Positions 1 through 6,531 of a DNA stretch of 8,688 bases are shown piece by piece. The stretch comes from Polyangiaceae bacterium (lineage in GTDB: Bacteria > Myxococcota > Polyangia > Polyangiales > Polyangiaceae): contig JAICTU010000397.1 in assembly GCA_025936205.1 (NCBI GenBank), forward strand, positions 1 through 8,688, in the 5' to 3' direction. Within the stretch, counting starts at the first letter, position 1, and each line of letters begins with the position of its first letter. The notes beneath the pieces were generated by a model, which saw only the letters and a list, made by a program, of their open reading frames with translations, made no database searches and had not been told where the DNA came from. The translations under genes and the position numbers were made by a program.

Positions 1-424
1 CATCGACGACGCGTTCGGCTCGAGCCGCGAGCGGTGCCAGGGCTCCCAGCAAGGCGCTGAGCTGACCCTTCTTGCGCGCGCCCACACCGCGCAGCGCCGC
101 GACCGGCAGCGGCAGCTCCGGGGAGCCCAGCAGCGGTAGCGCCGTGCAGCGCTCGGTCTGCCGCGCGAGCTCACGCAGCCCGGCCGGTGCATGGGGGGTA
201 TGCGCCAGCAGCGCGCTGAAGCCGCCGCGTTCGCTCGCGAACAGGTCCGCGTCGTCGAGCCCCAGCAGAAACTCGGACCAACCGCGTGTGGCGCACCACG
301 CTGGTGGAACCGGTGTTTCCACGGGCTCGTCGATGATGTCGAGCACGGGTCCGAGCACCTGCAGCACGAGAGCCAGCGCTTCCCGCTGGTTTGGCAGGGT
401 GGCGGGGTGGCTGGGCGTGGACAT
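1..424 (-). CDS. Probable SAM-dependent methyltransferase, N-terminal part (cut by left edge)
   Basis: Seen: 141 codons are present, reading leftward off the window. The fragment has an alpha-helical, Leu/Ala-rich N-terminus, then GWSEFLLGLDDADL at residues 49-62, and GVGARKKGQLSALL at 113-126 leading into ERVVD at 137-141. Known: in the Methyltransf_32/RRNAD1-METTL25-like proteins a Lys-rich K-K-(H/Q)-E/Q segment is followed about 20 residues later by V-V-D-x-G-x-G-x-G, the SAM-binding motif I. Here the window ends just after VVD, so the glycine motif itself is not visible. Inference: a methyltransferase of that group, substrate unknown (RNA or protein). Start: ATG at 424 was chosen; an in-frame ATG at 442 is equally open, and neither has a clear Shine-Dalgarno. 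The gene lies 145 bases downstream of sdhB on the same strand and could be read through from the sdh operon. Family assignment rests on recall of the pattern around motif I. Confidence 0.6.
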   Translation of the reverse strand, partial: MSTPSHPATLPNQREALALVLQVLGPVLDIIDEPVETPVPPAWCATRGWSEFLLGLDDADLFASERGGFSALLAHTPHAPAGLRELARQTERCTALPLLGSPELPLPVAALRGVGARKKGQLSALLGALAPLAARAERVVD

Positions 425-569
425 CGGCCCGCGTCTGAACATGGAGCCGAAACAGCGTCCACGAATTTCGCCTGCGGGTCAGCCGTGCCCCGGCTCCGAG
501 CGACATCGCCGACGCTCACCAGGCGCGCAGCAGATCGAGCGAGCGCTGGGATGCCGGCCTTGGCTCGCG

Positions 570-1310
570 TCAGGCGCGGGCCCGCCGGAGGTGTTCGCGG
601 TTCAGGCCTGCGATCACGCCCAGATCGATGCCTTTGGGGCATACCGTGTGGCACTCGCCGTGCGAGCTGCAGGCGCCGAACCCCTCGCGGTCAGCGGCTT
701 CGACCATGCGCCGGGCGCGCTGCGCGCGTTCGGGAGCACCCTGCGGGAGCAGCGCCAGGTGCGTGACCTTCGCTCCCACGAACAGCGCCGCCGAAGCATT
801 CGGGCAGGCAGCGGCGCAGGCGCCGCAACCAATGCAGGCGGCCGCATCCAGAGCGCGCTCGGCGACGTCCTTCGCGATCGGCAAGGCGTTGGCCTCCGGT
901 GCGCTCCCCGTGCGCACGGAGACATAGCCGCCTGCAGCCATCACGCGGTCGAGGGCCGAACGGTCCACGATCAGGTCTCGCACGATGGGGAAGGCGCGGG
1001 CCCGGAATGGCTCGATGGTGAGCTCGTCGCCGTCGCGAAAGGCCGAGAGCCGTAGCTCACAGCTGGCCGTGCGCGGCCCGCCGCCGTGCGCTCGCCCCGC
1101 CACGACCACGCCGCAGGCGCCGCAGATGCCTTCGCGGCAGTCGCTCTCGAATGCCACCGGCACTTGGCCCGCGTGCACCAGGTGCTCGTTCAGCTGGTCG
1201 AGAGCCTCGAGCAGCGTGCTCTCGGGCGCCACACCGTCCAGCTCGTAGCGCACGAATGCGCCCGGGGAAGTTGCGGCGGCTTGCCGCCAGATTCTGAGCG
1301 CGAGTTTCAT
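570..1310 (-). CDS. sdhB: Succinate dehydrogenase/fumarate reductase iron-sulfur subunit SdhB
   Basis: This subunit transfers electrons from the FAD of SdhA to the cytochrome b subunit at the cytoplasmic face of the inner membrane. Seen: 246 residues, the usual family length. A plant-ferredoxin-like N-terminal domain carries C58-REGI-C63-GA-C66 and C84 for the [2Fe-2S] cluster. The C-terminal domain has C159-IG-C162-GA-C165-AAA-C169-P and C214-SSHGE-C220-HTV-C224-P. By the pattern of E. coli SdhB, C159, C162, C165 and C224 would hold [4Fe-4S], and C169, C214 and C220 would hold [3Fe-4S]; every ligand is present. The ATG at 1310 overlaps the sdhA stop (ATGA), and a strong Shine-Dalgarno (GAGAGGAG) lies about 8 bases upstream inside sdhA, so translation is probably coupled to sdhA but can also initiate independently. 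It is the last gene of the sdhCAB operon. Direction (succinate oxidation versus fumarate reduction) cannot be told from sequence. Confidence 0.95.
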   Translation of the reverse strand: MKLALRIWRQAAATSPGAFVRYELDGVAPESTLLEALDQLNEHLVHAGQVPVAFESDCREGICGACGVVVAGRAHGGGPRTASCELRLSAFRDGDELTIEPFRARAFPIVRDLIVDRSALDRVMAAGGYVSVRTGSAPEANALPIAKDVAERALDAAACIGCGACAAACPNASAALFVGAKVTHLALLPQGAPERAQRARRMVEAADREGFGACSSHGECHTVCPKGIDLGVIAGLNREHLRRARA

Positions 1311-3271
1311 CGGTAGCTCCTCTCCGCGGGGGTCACATGCTGGAATTGCAGCGGCTCGATCGTGCGCCGTGGCGGCTGTGCTTCACCGCTGTAGAACCAG
1401 GCCGCGACGTGGGCGAACTCGGCATCTCGGCGCTGCGCCTCACCCTCGGCGGTCTGGTACTCCTCGCGGAAGTGGCAACCTGCCGACTCTTCGCGCTGCA
1501 AAGCATCCAGGCACATGAGCTCGCCGAGCAGCAGATAGTCGGCGACCCTGCCGGCGCGCTCCAGCTCCTGGTTCAGCTCGGCTGCGCCGGCCGGGACGCG
1601 CAGCTCGCGCCAGAAGCGAGCGCGCAGCTCCGCGACGGCCTGCGCCGTTTGCTGCAGGTCGTTGCGGTTGCGCGACAACCCGCAGCCGCTCCAGAGCAGC
1701 CGGCCCAGCTCGGCGTGAAACTCGCGCGGCGTTCGCTGCCCGCCGACCGCCAGCAGTCGGCGGGTCCGTTGCTCGGCGCGAGCGAGCGCCGAGCGCACGC
1801 ACGCCGCTGATTCGGAGAGCGGCTCCAGCACGTTGCTGGCGATGTAGCTGCTCGCCGTCTGCGGCAGGATGAAGTAGCCGTCGGCGAGCCCCTGCAGGAG
1901 GGCGCTCGCGCCCAGTCGGTTGGCGCCGTGGTCCGAGAAGTTCGCTTCCCCGATCACGAACAGGCCCGGCAGGTTGCTCATCAAATCGTAGTCCACCCAC
2001 AGTCCGCCCATGGAGTAGTGGGCCGCCGGGTAGATGATCATCGGTGCGCGCAGCGGGTCCGTGCCGGTCGCGCGCTGATACAGCTCGAACAAGTTGGCGT
2101 AGCGCTCCACGAGCCTCGGCGTGCCTTCGCGCGCGCGGGCCTCTGCCAGGTCGAGGTAGACGCCGCGGCCGTCGGCGCCCGCGCCGTGACCCGCGTCGCA
2201 GCGGCCCTTGGCCGCGCGGGACGCGAGATCGCGCGGCGCGAGGTTGCCGTAGCGGGGATACATCCGCTCCAGGTAGTAGTCGCGCTCCGCCTCGGGAATG
2301 CTCTCGGGCGCCCGGCGATCCCCCGGCATGCGCGGCACCCAGACGCGCCCGTCGTTCCGCAGCGCCTCGGACATCAGGATCAGCTTGCCCTGCTCGGGCG
2401 CGTGGGGCGGCAAGCAGGTGGGATGAAACTGCACGAAGCAGGGATTGGCGAACGCCGCCCCCTGCTCGTATGCGCGAACTATCGCCGTGGCGTTCGAGCT
2501 CTGCGCGTTGGTGCTCTGGTGAAACACGCTGGCGTAGCCGCCGCTCGCCAGTACCACGGCATCGGCGAGGTGCGCCTCGAGGGCGCCGCTCGGCAGATGC
2601 CGCGCCACCACACCGCGCGCTCGCCCTCCCTCCACGATCAGCTCCAGCATCTCGCGGCGTGGCAGCAGCTGCACCCCGCCGTGATCGACTTCTTTGAGCA
2701 GCGCCTGATACGCCCCGAGCAGCAGTTGCTGCCCGGTCACGCCGCGCGCATAGAAGGTGCGCGAGACCAGCGCGCCCCCGAACGAGCGGTTCTCGAGCTG
2801 GCCGCCGTACTCGCGGGCAAACGGCACACCCTGCGCCACGCATTGGTCGATGATGGCGACCGACAGCTCGGCAAGTCGGTGGACGTTGAGCTCGCGCGAA
2901 CGGTAGTCTCCGCCGCGCAGCGTGTCGAGGAACAGGCGCTGCACGCTGTCGCCGTCGTGCTGATAGTTCTTGCTGGCGTTGATGCCGCCCTGCGCGGCCA
3001 CGCTGTGCGCGCGCCGCGGCGAATCCTGGATGCACAGGCAAGAGACCTGGAAGCCGAGCTCGGACAGCGTCGCGGCCGCGGCGGCTCCGGCCAGGCCCGA
3101 ACCGACGACGATCACGCGGCGCTGGCGGCGGCGGGCCCGAGTCGCCAGGGTGAGTGCCGCCTGGCGCTCGCGCCAGGCGGCGGAGAGCGTTGGGGCCTGC
3201 GGCAGGTGTGGGTCGAGCTCGCGCTGGTTGGAGCGGGCGGCAGGGGCGTGCAGCGACGGAGCGGCAGTCAC
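1307..3271 (-). CDS. sdhA: Succinate dehydrogenase/fumarate reductase flavoprotein subunit SdhA
   Basis: Catalytic subunit that interconverts succinate and fumarate with covalently bound FAD. Seen: 654 residues. A Rossmann FAD motif [14 protein letters not shown] lies at 53-66. [12 protein letters not shown] at 87-98 holds the expected FAD-linking His89. [12 protein letters not shown] at 171-182 is the type B signature. QFHPTCLP at 281-288 contains active-site His283; PRDLASRA at 347-354 contains the catalytic Arg region (Arg347 or Arg352); HYSMGG at 418-423 and NRLG at 451-454 give substrate-binding His418 and Arg452. A helical C-terminal domain ends near 630. Start: GTG at 3271 shares GTGA with the sdhC stop, and a GGGGGTG stretch lies about 6-12 bases upstream. 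The frame stays open further upstream to 3928, but only as the out-of-frame shadow of sdhC. The 52-residue leader before the FAD motif is somewhat long for the family but no better start is visible. Active-site residues look complete, so the enzyme should be functional. Confidence 0.95.
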   Translation of the reverse strand: MTAAPSLHAPAARSNQRELDPHLPQAPTLSAAWRERQAALTLATRARRRQRRVIVVGSGLAGAAAAATLSELGFQVSCLCIQDSPRRAHSVAAQGGINASKNYQHDGDSVQRLFLDTLRGGDYRSRELNVHRLAELSVAIIDQCVAQGVPFAREYGGQLENRSFGGALVSRTFYARGVTGQQLLLGAYQALLKEVDHGGVQLLPRREMLELIVEGGRARGVVARHLPSGALEAHLADAVVLASGGYASVFHQSTNAQSSNATAIVRAYEQGAAFANPCFVQFHPTCLPPHAPEQGKLILMSEALRNDGRVWVPRMPGDRRAPESIPEAERDYYLERMYPRYGNLAPRDLASRAAKGRCDAGHGAGADGRGVYLDLAEARAREGTPRLVERYANLFELYQRATGTDPLRAPMIIYPAAHYSMGGLWVDYDLMSNLPGLFVIGEANFSDHGANRLGASALLQGLADGYFILPQTASSYIASNVLEPLSESAACVRSALARAEQRTRRLLAVGGQRTPREFHAELGRLLWSGCGLSRNRNDLQQTAQAVAELRARFWRELRVPAGAAELNQELERAGRVADYLLLGELMCLDALQREESAGCHFREEYQTAEGEAQRRDAEFAHVAAWFYSGEAQPPRRTIEPLQFQHVTPAERSYR

Positions 3272-3921
3272 GAGAGCACCCCCAGCGCGATGGCCAGCGG
3301 CACGGCCGCAAAGGCGAGTGCGAGCGCGATGCCGAGCGCGAGCGAGCCTCGCTCGGTGCCACGGCCCGCGGAGGCGCCCAGGCTCACCAGGGCGGCGCGC
3401 AGCCCGTGGGCGACGTGAGCGCCCAGCAAGATCGCCGCCCCCACGTAGCTGGCGCCCAGCAGCGGCTGTGCGCAGACGCGCACCAGATTGGCGTAGACCT
3501 GGCCCGGCACGAAGCCAGGCAGGCCCACCCCCAGCTCCAGTTGCAGCACGTGGTGCACCAGAAACAGCGCCAGCAGCAGCCCACTCAGGCCGAGCCAGGC
3601 CGCGCTCAGACCCGAGCGGAAGGAGCGCTGTCCACGGTAGCCGAACGGCCGCGCGCGACGGGCGCGCCCGACGAGCCGCGTGACACAGCTGATGTGCACG
3701 CCGAGCGCCGCGACCAGCAGGAGGCGCTCGCCCCAGACCGGCAGCCCGCCCGCCGTGCGGCGCAGCAACTCGGCGTACCCGTCCATGGTCCTGGCGCCGC
3801 TCACGGCGCTCAGACTGCCCAGGGCGTGCAAGCACACCCAGCCCACCAAAACCAATCCTGAAACGCCGGCCAATAGCTTCTGGCCGACGCTCGAACCCAG
3901 CGCGAGCGCGCGCGACTGCAT
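3268..3921 (-). CDS. sdhC: Succinate dehydrogenase cytochrome b subunit SdhC (type B, b558 family)
   Basis: Membrane anchor that receives electrons from SdhB and reduces quinone. Seen: 217 residues with five hydrophobic helices at roughly 14-37, 65-83, 107-129, 153-175 and 193-215. His32 (helix I), His76 (helix II), His123/His124 (helix III) and His169/His172 (helix IV) are candidates for the four axial ligands of two b hemes. A single five-helix subunit with gene order C-A-B is the hallmark of type B enzymes (Bacillus, Wolinella, Geobacter), which usually work with menaquinone. The family-specific N-terminus [14 protein letters not shown] at 10-23 and the [12 protein letters not shown] segment at 122-133 match the b558 group. 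Start: ATG at 3921 with a strong Shine-Dalgarno GGAGGTGG about 6 bases upstream. It is the first gene of the operon; the promoter and LysR boxes lie immediately upstream. The fifth helix has no acidic residue (see findings). Confidence 0.9.
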   Translation of the reverse strand: MQSRALALGSSVGQKLLAGVSGLVLVGWVCLHALGSLSAVSGARTMDGYAELLRRTAGGLPVWGERLLLVAALGVHISCVTRLVGRARRARPFGYRGQRSFRSGLSAAWLGLSGLLLALFLVHHVLQLELGVGLPGFVPGQVYANLVRVCAQPLLGASYVGAAILLGAHVAHGLRAALVSLGASAGRGTERGSLALGIALALAFAAVPLAIALGVLS

Positions 3922-3963
3922 GAGCCACCTCCGAGCCGCGGCCTCCCGGGCAGCGACAATCTC

Positions 3964-3969
3964 AGTATG
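3964..3969 (-). promoter_or_regulatory. Candidate -10 element of the sdhCAB promoter
   Basis: Read on the minus strand this is CATACT, four of six matches to the TATAAT consensus. It sits 42 bases upstream of the sdhC ATG and would start a leader of about 35 bases that includes the strong sdhC Shine-Dalgarno. No good -35 is found at 17-18 bases; this is expected of an activator-dependent promoter. The main support is geometric: with a start near 3957, the two LysR-type boxes are centred near -33 and -64, the usual positions for this regulator family. Predicted by eye only. Confidence 0.35.
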
Positions 3970-3982
3970 CGCGCGGGCGAAG

Positions 3983-3997
3983 ATTAGTCACATTCAA
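3983..3997. promoter_or_regulatory. Candidate secondary LysR box (activation-type site)
   Basis: Begins with ATTAG, identical to the left half of the strong palindrome at 4014-4028, and keeps the T-N11-A spacing (T3984, A3996). Its right arm (TTCAA) is poorly symmetric. The two ATTAG half-sites are 31 bases apart, about three helical turns, so both would face the same side of DNA. Known for LysR-type regulators: a strong palindromic recognition site and a degenerate activation site nearer to, or overlapping, the target -35. That is the arrangement here with respect to sdhC. Confidence 0.45.
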
Positions 3998-4010
3998 TGC
4001 GCAGTGCAGA

Positions 4011-4031
4011 ATTATTAGCTATTCTAATTAT
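4011..4031. promoter_or_regulatory. LysR-type operator palindrome in the sdhC/lysR divergent region
   Basis: Core ATTAG-N5-CTAAT at 4014-4028 is a perfect inverted repeat; extending outward, arms ATTATTAG and CTAATTAT pair at seven of eight positions. It has the T-N11-A signature of LysR-family boxes (T4015, A4027). It lies directly before the ATG of the LysR gene and about 93-107 bases upstream of the sdhC ATG, so binding could repress the regulator's own gene and help activate sdhC. It is the most AT-rich spot of this GC-rich neighbourhood. No binding data; inferred from symmetry and position. Confidence 0.7.
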
Positions 4032-4934
4032 ATGCACATCGAGACACTGCAGACCTTCTGCGCCGTGGTGGAAACGGGCAGCGTGTCGCTCGCAGCAAAG
4101 CGGAGCCGTGTCACCCAGTCGGCAGTCAGTCAGCAGCTGCGCGCGCTGGAGCAGCGCTATGGCCGGCGCCTGATCGAGCGCGCTCCCCGCACGCGTGCGC
4201 GGCCGACGGAGGCCGGGCAGCTCCTGTACACCACGCTGGAACCTCTGCTCGCGAAGCTGAGCGACGTGGAACAGCGGCTGAGGGCGCGGCCCGGGGTGAT
4301 GGCGGGCAACGTGCGCGTGGCCACCGTGTATAGCGTCGGGCTGCACACGCTGCCGCCGGCGCTGAAGGAGTTCTTGCGCCGGCATCCGAGCGTGTCCGTT
4401 CGGCTGGAGTATCGGCGCACGGATCAGATCTATGAGGCGTGCCTGAACGGTGAGCTCGACTTCGGCATCGTGGCCATGCCCACGCGTCGGGCGCAGCTGC
4501 TGATCACTCCGCTCTTCGAGGACGAGCTGGTGCTCGCGCTGCCCCCGGACCATCCGCTCGCGCGTCAGCGCAAGGTGAGCCTGAAGGCGCTCGACGGTCT
4601 GCCCTTCGTGGCGTTCGACCGAGACATCCCCACCCGGCGCTGGGTCGACAAGGCCTTGCGCCGCGCCTCGGCCAGCGTGAGCTATGTGATGGATCTCGAC
4701 AACATCGAGACCATCAAGCGCTCGGTGGAGGCCGGGCTGGGCGTGTCGATCTTGCCCGCGCCCGCGCTGCACAATGAGGTGCGCGCGGGCACGCTGGTCC
4801 AGCGGGCGCTGCGTGAAGGCCCCTTGCGGCGCGAGATCGCCGCCATTCGGCGCCGCGGCAAGAAGCTCACGGAGGCCGCGAGCGCATTTCTCGAGCTGTT
4901 GGGCGGGGAGAGCCGGCTCAGCGGCAGTCCATGA
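4032..4934 (+). CDS. LysR-family transcriptional regulator, divergent from sdhCAB
   Basis: Cytoplasmic DNA-binding regulator. Seen: 300 residues, the usual family length. The N-terminal winged helix-turn-helix spans about 1-60, with the helix-turn-helix at 17-40 (GSVSLAAKRSRVTQSAVSQQ is its core), then a linker helix at 62-86, and a two-lobed effector-binding domain from about 92 to 292. DNIETIKRSVEAGLGVSILP at 223-242 is the conserved segment shared with the CysB/Cbl/CbbR-like branch; ELDFGIVAMP at 141-150 is the expected strand-turn near the ligand cleft. The ligand is unknown; a TCA-cycle acid would fit the context but is a guess. It is divergent from sdhC across 110 bases with tandem LysR-type boxes, so its likely targets are sdhCAB and itself. 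The ATG at 4032 is preceded by AT-rich operator sequence and no Shine-Dalgarno. Its 3' end overlaps the converging gene by 17 bases. Confidence 0.9.
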   Translation: MHIETLQTFCAVVETGSVSLAAKRSRVTQSAVSQQLRALEQRYGRRLIERAPRTRARPTEAGQLLYTTLEPLLAKLSDVEQRLRARPGVMAGNVRVATVYSVGLHTLPPALKEFLRRHPSVSVRLEYRRTDQIYEACLNGELDFGIVAMPTRRAQLLITPLFEDELVLALPPDHPLARQRKVSLKALDGLPFVAFDRDIPTRRWVDKALRRASASVSYVMDLDNIETIKRSVEAGLGVSILPAPALHNEVRAGTLVQRALREGPLRREIAAIRRRGKKLTEAASAFLELLGGESRLSGSP

Positions 4935-6531
4935 CCGTACACAGATATGGCTCGATGACTGCAACGGCCTGGCTGAAGATCACGCGATGGCCCGCATCGT
5001 TGAGGTGAATGCCGTCACCCCCCTCGTACTGGGCCCGAATCTGCAGATCGCTATCGGCCAGCTGCGAGAAGATGTCGATGAAGCACGGTGAGTAGCTGGC
5101 GCTGGCGGGCACCCAGCAGCTGCTGAAGCTCGTGCGCATCTGCTGATTCCAGTCGGCCAGCTCGAAACGCTCGCCGTCGCTCAGGTCCTTGGGCGCCGTA
5201 CCCACGAAGAAGGTGGGGACGCCGGCTGCGCGCGCTTTGTCCCGCAGCTGTCCCAGGCGAGACAGATAGCTGGCCCCCGACGTACCCATCGACTGATCGT
5301 TGCTGCCGGCCAGCGCCACGACGACCAGGTCGGGGTGCTCTTGGAGCGCCGCATCGATGCTGCCCGAGGCGCCCGAGCCCGACATCAGCTCGAGCGTGGT
5401 GTAGCCACCGACGGCGAGGTTGGTGATGCTCACGTTGGCGGTAGACGAGAGAGAACTTTCGAGCAATCCGACCCAGGAGTTCGCCATGCTGCTCGCGCCT
5501 TCACCCTCGGCGGTGGAGGAGCCGAGCACCGCGATCACGAAGGGCTCGTTGCCTTGACCCGAGCCGCCCGCGCCGGCGCTACCGCCGGCCCCCCCGCTGC
5601 CGCCCGTGCCGCCGCTGCCGGCTTCAGCCACGCGCTGGATTTGCAGGGAATAGGTGGATGCGGTGTAGCCGCGGACGTCGACGTAGACCGTCGTCGCGTT
5701 CGCCGGCACGGTGAGCACACATTGCTCCGCGGCGGTCTCGGAGTAGGGACGGCAATCCCAATTGGACGTGCTGGGACGCGAACCGAAGCGAACGTACAAA
5801 TCCGCATCGCCGGTGCCCGAGAGCACCGCGCTCAGCTGCGACCCGGGCAAGACCGCGAAGGGCCCGCGAGAGGCGGTCGCATTCTGCGCGACAGCGCCCG
5901 AGAACGTCTCGGTGATGATCGTTCCACCGCTGGAGCCGCCGCCTGTCCCACTGCTGCTGCCGGCGCTGCCACCAGAGCCGCTGGTTCCGCTGGTTCCACT
6001 GGAACCTCCCGTCCCACTGGACCCACTGGAACCTCCCGTCCCACTGGACCCGCTGGAGCCCCCCGTCCCACTGGACCCTCCGCTGCCGCTGGAGCCGCCG
6101 GTGCCCCCCGTGCCGTCGCCGCCGGCGACACGCTCGATCTGCAGAGTGTAGCTGCTGGTCGAGCTGTAACCGCGGACGTCGACGTAGACGGTCGTCGCGC
6201 TCGCGGGGACCGTGAGCAGGCATTGCTCCGCGCTGGTGTCCTCGTAGGGCCGGCAGTCGTAGACCGATGTGCTCGGGCGCGAGCCGAACCGCACGTACAG
6301 GTCCGCGTCGCCCGTGCCCGAGAGCACCACGCTCAGGCGCGAGCCGGGTTGCACGGCAAAGGGTCCGCGGGACGCCGTCGTGTTGCGCGCGAGCGTACCG
6401 GAGAAGGTCTCGACGATCGGAGCGTCGCTGAGCGCTTGGCGGAGCACGCCCAAGTCATCGCCCGACTCATCCGTGGCTCCGCAGTCGATGCACAACGCAC
6501 ACAAGGCACTCAGCAACAGGGGGAGACGCAT
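4918..6531 (-). CDS. Secreted protein with two PPC domains and a C-terminal SGNH/GDSL-type hydrolase
   Basis: Predicted exported esterase/lipase-like enzyme, natural substrate unknown. Seen: 537 residues. An N-terminal hydrophobic stretch MRLPLLLSALCALCIDCGA looks like a signal peptide; cysteines at 11, 14 and 17 suggest a lipoprotein but none has a canonical lipobox. Two pre-peptidase C-terminal (PPC) domains lie at about 40-136 and 206-302, each with a DCRPY...EQC cysteine pair, separated by a Gly/Ser/Thr linker (138-204) and followed by another (304-328). The hydrolase spans 330-530: GSSTAEG at 337-343 (Ser339 in the GDS-serine position), NLAVGG at 371-376, GSND at 409-412, and DGIHLN at 506-511 giving Asp506 and His509. 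All four SGNH blocks are present, so it should be active. Known: PPC domains are common in secreted proteins and may aid secretion or binding. Start: ATG at 6531, followed at once by the signal peptide and preceded by GGAG about 9 bases away; an earlier in-frame ATG at 6702 adds a polar leader and is unlikely. Confidence 0.85.
   Translation of the reverse strand: MRLPLLLSALCALCIDCGATDESGDDLGVLRQALSDAPIVETFSGTLARNTTASRGPFAVQPGSRLSVVLSGTGDADLYVRFGSRPSTSVYDCRPYEDTSAEQCLLTVPASATTVYVDVRGYSSTSSYTLQIERVAGGDGTGGTGGSSGSGGSSGTGGSSGSSGTGGSSGSSGTGGSSGTSGTSGSGGSAGSSSGTGGGSSGGTIITETFSGAVAQNATASRGPFAVLPGSQLSAVLSGTGDADLYVRFGSRPSTSNWDCRPYSETAAEQCVLTVPANATTVYVDVRGYTASTYSLQIQRVAEAGSGGTGGSGGAGGSAGAGGSGQGNEPFVIAVLGSSTAEGEGASSMANSWVGLLESSLSSTANVSITNLAVGGYTTLELMSGSGASGSIDAALQEHPDLVVVALAGSNDQSMGTSGASYLSRLGQLRDKARAAGVPTFFVGTAPKDLSDGERFELADWNQQMRTSFSSCWVPASASYSPCFIDIFSQLADSDLQIRAQYEGGDGIHLNDAGHRVIFSQAVAVIEPYLCTVMDCR
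5626..5916 (-). repeat. Second copy of the internal PPC-domain duplication
   Basis: Encodes residues about 206-302 of the secreted hydrolase. It aligns along its whole length with the copy at 6124-6414; by hand I count roughly four in five residues identical, including an unbroken shared run around SGTGDADLYVRFGSRPSTS. Codon-level differences are spread through the copies, so the duplication is not brand new. Confidence 0.8.
5989..6069 (-). repeat. Three tandem copies of a 27-base unit encoding GTGGSSG(S/T)S
   Basis: The linker between the two PPC domains contains three consecutive 9-residue units (residues 155-181): GTGGSSGSS, GTGGSSGSS and GTGGSSGTS. At DNA level adjacent copies differ at about 3 of 27 positions. 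The whole linker at 5920-6120 is low-complexity Gly/Ser/Thr, with less regular repeats on both sides. The unit is a multiple of three, so gain or loss of copies would change linker length without a frameshift. Confidence 0.75.
6124..6414 (-). repeat. First copy of the internal PPC-domain duplication
   Basis: Encodes residues about 40-136 of the secreted hydrolase, the partner of the copy at 5626-5916 and about 498 bases upstream of it in reading direction. Both copies keep the same paired cysteines and the beta-strand pattern TTVYVDVRGY near the end. Confidence 0.8.

Noticed and set aside
539..568. Six-base inverted repeat GCGAGC/GCTCGC with an 18-base loop after sdhB as a terminator
   Set aside because: Short stem, long loop and no T-run in the direction of sdh transcription; such matches are common by chance in this base composition.
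1440..3418. Long open frames on both strands across sdhA (plus 1928-3418, minus 1440-3362)
   Set aside because: Shadows of a GC-rich gene with biased third codon positions; compositions are Arg/Ala/His-rich and no domain is recognisable, while the sdhA frame has every family motif.
3272..3928. Upstream extension of the sdhA frame that would make an 873-residue protein
   Set aside because: This part overlaps sdhC in another frame, reads as Arg/Ala/Gly-rich low-complexity sequence, and has no family similarity. The GTG at 3271 at the sdhC stop gives a normal-length SdhA.
3984..4964. Minus-strand open frame of 326 codons opposite the LysR gene
   Set aside because: Antisense shadow; the plus-strand frame is a complete LysR protein, and the antisense protein is His/Gln/Arg-rich without motifs.
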